The notes below the pieces were generated by a model. It made no database searches and had not been told where the DNA came from. It was given only the letters and a program-made list of their open reading frames with translations. Below are positions 60,331 to 64,000 of a stretch of DNA of 64,000 nt, piece by piece. Position 1 is the stretch's first letter; the number at the start of each line of letters is the position of its first letter. The translations under genes were made by a program, and so were the position numbers. The stretch is from Panorpa germanica (Eukaryota > Arthropoda > Insecta > Mecoptera > Panorpidae), in NCBI GenBank assembly GCA_963678705.1, contig OY783220.1, forward strand, positions 6,221,001-6,285,000, in the 5' to 3' direction.

Positions 60331-63300
60331 TAAATGACCAATCCCAACATAAATTAATAGAAACCCACAGAAATTTTGTTTAAATTCAATCATGACTAGG
60401 ATAAAATAGATTTTGAGTGAGAACCAAAAGAAGGCACTGGCACTAGCATAGGCACCTATTAGCCTTAGTACGCCACTGTGAATATCCCTTTAATTAATGA
60501 TTTAAATGAATATAATTTCGAACTAAACGCGTGTAAAAATTTCATTTTATTATATGAATAAATAATATTTTTTTTTCTAAATCTTTTGTAAAATTTGTAC
60601 TTTAATAAACTAAAAATAAATATAATAATCATAATAACCAAAATCAATTAAAAGTAATTGTGAAGCCTTGTACATTGAAAACGTCTATTTCTTAATTAAC
60701 AGTAATTATTAAATACAAATAGACAATGGATATACTATCAAGGTCGACACGTTGCAACTTTTCTAGTTAGAAAAAAACTGATTTTGCCGCTTTTATAAAA
60801 GCAGTTCTATCAAAGAAATATATTCATTTTTTTTATAACTTCGAATTTAATTTGGACTAATTAGGTTTCTAAAATTCTATAAAGTCCACCGGAAACTTAG
60901 ATGCTGAATGATTTTTTTATTATAAAATTAGTATTTAAAAGTGTTATTTAAAATGTCACGAAAACTAAAATGCCAAATACTTATAACTCTAATTTGAAGG
61001 ACCATTATTTTAAAACTTAATGCAAAATGCATTTTTTCGAAATGAATGTTTTACTAATATTTACTGGACTTAATTAATACTGAATACGTAATGCTGTTTC
61101 AAACAAAAATTATTTAGTGTTTCACGGAAAAATTACTTTAGCTGGATTTAGTTTTAAATTGATAAGTGGCATTTGCAAAATTTTATTTTCAAAAAATTGA
61201 CTATTATGTTGATGATCAAATTGTTAACAGTGCAAGCTATTCTAACTCTATCAGACTATAACACCATATTTTAGATGATGTGTAGAACGTAACAAGTGAC
61301 AGCGAACATTGTAAATGTTCTACATGTGTTGTAAAGTAAATGATATATTAAATATGTGCAATAACCATCCTGCTAATTTAAAAATAGCACCATCTATATC
61401 GATAACCTACATTTATATTTAAGAAAACCATAGTAATCCTTTCTTATGGACAATGTTGTCAATTTTCTATCGTTATCTAATTCTTGTAGTTGTATAATTA
61501 ATAGAAACGAATATATTTCTCAAGAAAAGGGAAAATCAGCCCTTTTAAGCTAGTCGGATCGTTCGGATCTTTATGGTATCTTATTCAGCGACGAAGAGGA
61601 GTGAAAGGAACGCCACTGAACTTGTTTGAATTTTTTTTGACGTCAAATTTTTAATGACCCATATTACAATCCTGAATCTGCTCGGACTTTATCTTAACGT
61701 AAACAATTTCTGATGCCTGGCAATGTGGTGCTCTATATTTTTCAGAATTAAAAGAGGTAATTTCACGTAATTTCAGGCAGGGGCAAGCAGGTGCCTCGCA
61801 TTCTAGCGCAACAACCCAAGTAGAAAAATTCATTCCTTTATTAACCTTCTAATATAAAATTTTATTTCTCGTCAATTATCATCAAAAATATTGCTAAGAC
61901 CGCCCCTGATTTCAGGACACACTAAGCTAAAAAAGGATATTTGCTATTAAGTATAAAAAGTAATAAAATTGAATAATCACACCGGTATGAGAGCCTTTAA
62001 ATTTTCATAGCTATTAACTAAATATTTGCATTGTCTATTATCAAATACGTGTATTATTATTATTCGAGTGCGCGGTTTTGTTTCCGGGATGTAATGTGGT
62101 TATATCATTTAAATTTGTAGTTTTTGTCTGATATGCATAAATGTTTACGACAGCGACAGGTCGCGAGATCAAAGTAACGCGAATGTGTAACTTACAAATT
62201 ACGACATCTAAAAGTCATGTTTAAAACCCATATTTATCTGCGGTGTAGCAATGACCTCAGTGCCGAACCAATACAACACAACAAAAATATAATAACAAAC
62301 TACAGAGTCAGGGGGGAGAGGTGTGAGTTACCCATGTAGTCATTTGCATCCCGTTCCAATGATAAGCCGCACAAACCGCTGCTAGTGTCGCATAAAAAAA
62401 ATTCAAATTGTCTGGCAAAGTAAAGATAATAAACTAAAATAATATTATGTTTGACAACGAAACACCCAAATTTATCATCTGGTTAGCAGATATTAAGGAG
62501 TGTCTTCTAAATATATTTCTATCTACTCGTATACATATTCATGGAAGCGAATATTGTTGACAGATCTTGCATTTTAAACTAATAATGTTACGTTCGTGCC
62601 GTGTGTTTTATCTCACTCGTATACACGTTCGTTCTCTCACTAACAACACAGTTGCAATCACATTAGGTTCGGGCAGATTCGGGGCTAAGGTTTGTAACCA
62701 GTCGCCTCGTGTGCGGAGGGCCTAAACATTTGGGTGATATCTCTTTTTCACTCAGATTTCTCTTTCCAACATCATAGAAATGGATATCATAGACAAAGAA
62801 ACAAGATATATCTGTCTCTATTAAACTTTAATAGATTTTTTTCAACTTCATTCAATACTGAATAAGGTTCAATAAGTGAAGTGATTTTGACACTTGTATG
62901 TTAGTTCATATCACTGACATTTTCTTTGAACAAGTGAAAGTAAATTGAATTGTTCCATACTCCATATGATGTCAAAGTGACTCTAAAAATTTTACTGGGG
63001 TTCTACACACAGTCGTATATTTCCTATCTTTCTGGGATAGATACAATTTATCACAGAACGATTGTTGTCTTTTTTATGTTTACGATATCATAGACATGGT
63101 ATTAATAAACATGAAAGTGGAAACTTTCTCTCATGATAAAGCGTGTTTAGCCGTTATTAAAAATTAAACAAACACAAATTCTTTTAAGGTAAGCTAGTGC
63201 CAAACGCTTGCAGTTAGCGCACACTGATAACTTACGCGTATATTGAGTCTCAGTTTTATTAGTGCAGTAAGCCTTGTTGCCTAGTACTAGGCGTTGTATC

Positions 63301-63897
63301 ATATAAATATAGGTTGTTCCAAAAATTTATTTTATTATTATGGATAAAATATATGTACATTTTGTAGTGTAGGAGTGGTGGTGTAGAAATGAATGCAATA
63401 TGATCTTGAACAAACGCATATTAGATCACGTTCCAAGGATGACGTTTGATTATGACAACCAATAAATATATCATGGGTATTTCGCAGGGTTTGGTTTATA
63501 TCATTCATAAACTTTGTACTTGAATAAAGTTCATTGAAAAACAAATAACATTGAATCATGCGTAACTGTTTGACATAACACCTGCTGACGCATGACGGTC
63601 TGGAATACAGTAATGTACAATGTCCAAGCACTCACCTGTTCTGAAAGTGTGCTTCTCGTTACGAGTAATGAAATTGTACCAATACGTTTATAATTACTTT
63701 GGTGACCTGTATTATATTATTATAAAAAGAAATTATTCAATAAAATATTATATGTACTTAGGTTTTCTAAGAAACTATTTAGTTTTAATTACTGATTAAT
63801 TATTAATAATGTTTATAGGTCACATCGAAAACCCACTCACGCCAAATGTATCAATGTTTTGTATATTCGTTTAAAAAGGTTGAAGGCAAAAAAAGCC
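60331..63897. other. Gene-free sequence
   Basis: No supported exon. Locally GC-richer patches at about 61,550-61,620 and 62,600-62,730 carry no coding frame with splice sites. A TTTCTCTCATGATAAAGCG string at about 63,126 recurs loosely near 32,745 and 57,590 and may mark another old repeat. Confidence 0.35.
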
Positions 63898-64000
63898 TTG
63901 TTTTGATTATTTCGACTACTAACTGCTACAAAACATTACCACAGCACGGACCTACTTAACAAATAACTAACTCATAAAACCATCTCTAGCGCTAAAACTA
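63898..64000 (-). mobile_element. Partial copy of the CAATGGGCTTGTGTCCT MITE family, cut by the window edge
   Basis: On the minus strand it reads TAGTTTTAGCGCTAGAGATG and CAGTGCTGTGGTAATGTTTT, the middle of the family. It continues past the right edge. Confidence 0.8.

Overview
The window is AT-rich animal nuclear DNA with short spliced exons, GT-AG introns and many small DNA-transposon relics. Gene content (mitochondrial GatB, mitochondrial ribosomal protein L38, a secreted serpin, an intronless tRNA-Trp) and the repeats (mariner, a LINE of the R1/Jockey group, many MITEs) point to an insect. The style of the LINE tail recalls copies common in Hymenoptera, but that is a weak hint and no species is claimed.

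Layout. 1-9,239: no recognisable gene, several MITEs. 9,240-23,375 (minus): the 5' part of a gene I do not recognise, with a 7-base first coding exon, a 45-base exon and, across a 13.9 kb intron, a 112-base exon; it should continue beyond the exons seen. 23,376-23,718: short divergent promoter. 23,719-25,301 (plus): MRPL38, six exons. 25,383-28,924 (minus): GatB, eleven exons, tail to tail with MRPL38. 29,121-29,192: tRNA-Trp(CCA). 29,200-44,800: gene-poor, filled with LINE tails and MITEs. 45,046-58,623 (plus): secreted serpin with eight core coding exons and an alternative ninth exon encoding a long non-serpin tail. 58,624-64,000: no gene, one complete MITE and a partial copy.

Biology. The central 6 kb carries two nuclear genes for mitochondrial translation: GatB helps make Gln-tRNA(Gln) in the organelle and MRPL38 is a large-subunit mitoribosome protein. 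Their stop codons lie 81 bp apart. The serpin is an extracellular protease inhibitor candidate; its reactive loop predicts Lys at P1, but two bulky residues in the hinge are unusual.

Mobile DNA. At least ten short inverted-repeat families were identified by eye. Three show a TAA target duplication (PIF/Harbinger-like), one TTAA (piggyBac-like), one probably TA. Two 5'-truncated LINE copies have clear 10-12 bp target duplications; one lies in the last intron of GatB. I found no CRISPR array, rRNA, intact autonomous transposon or complete viral element. All identifications are by reading and family knowledge; no database search was run.
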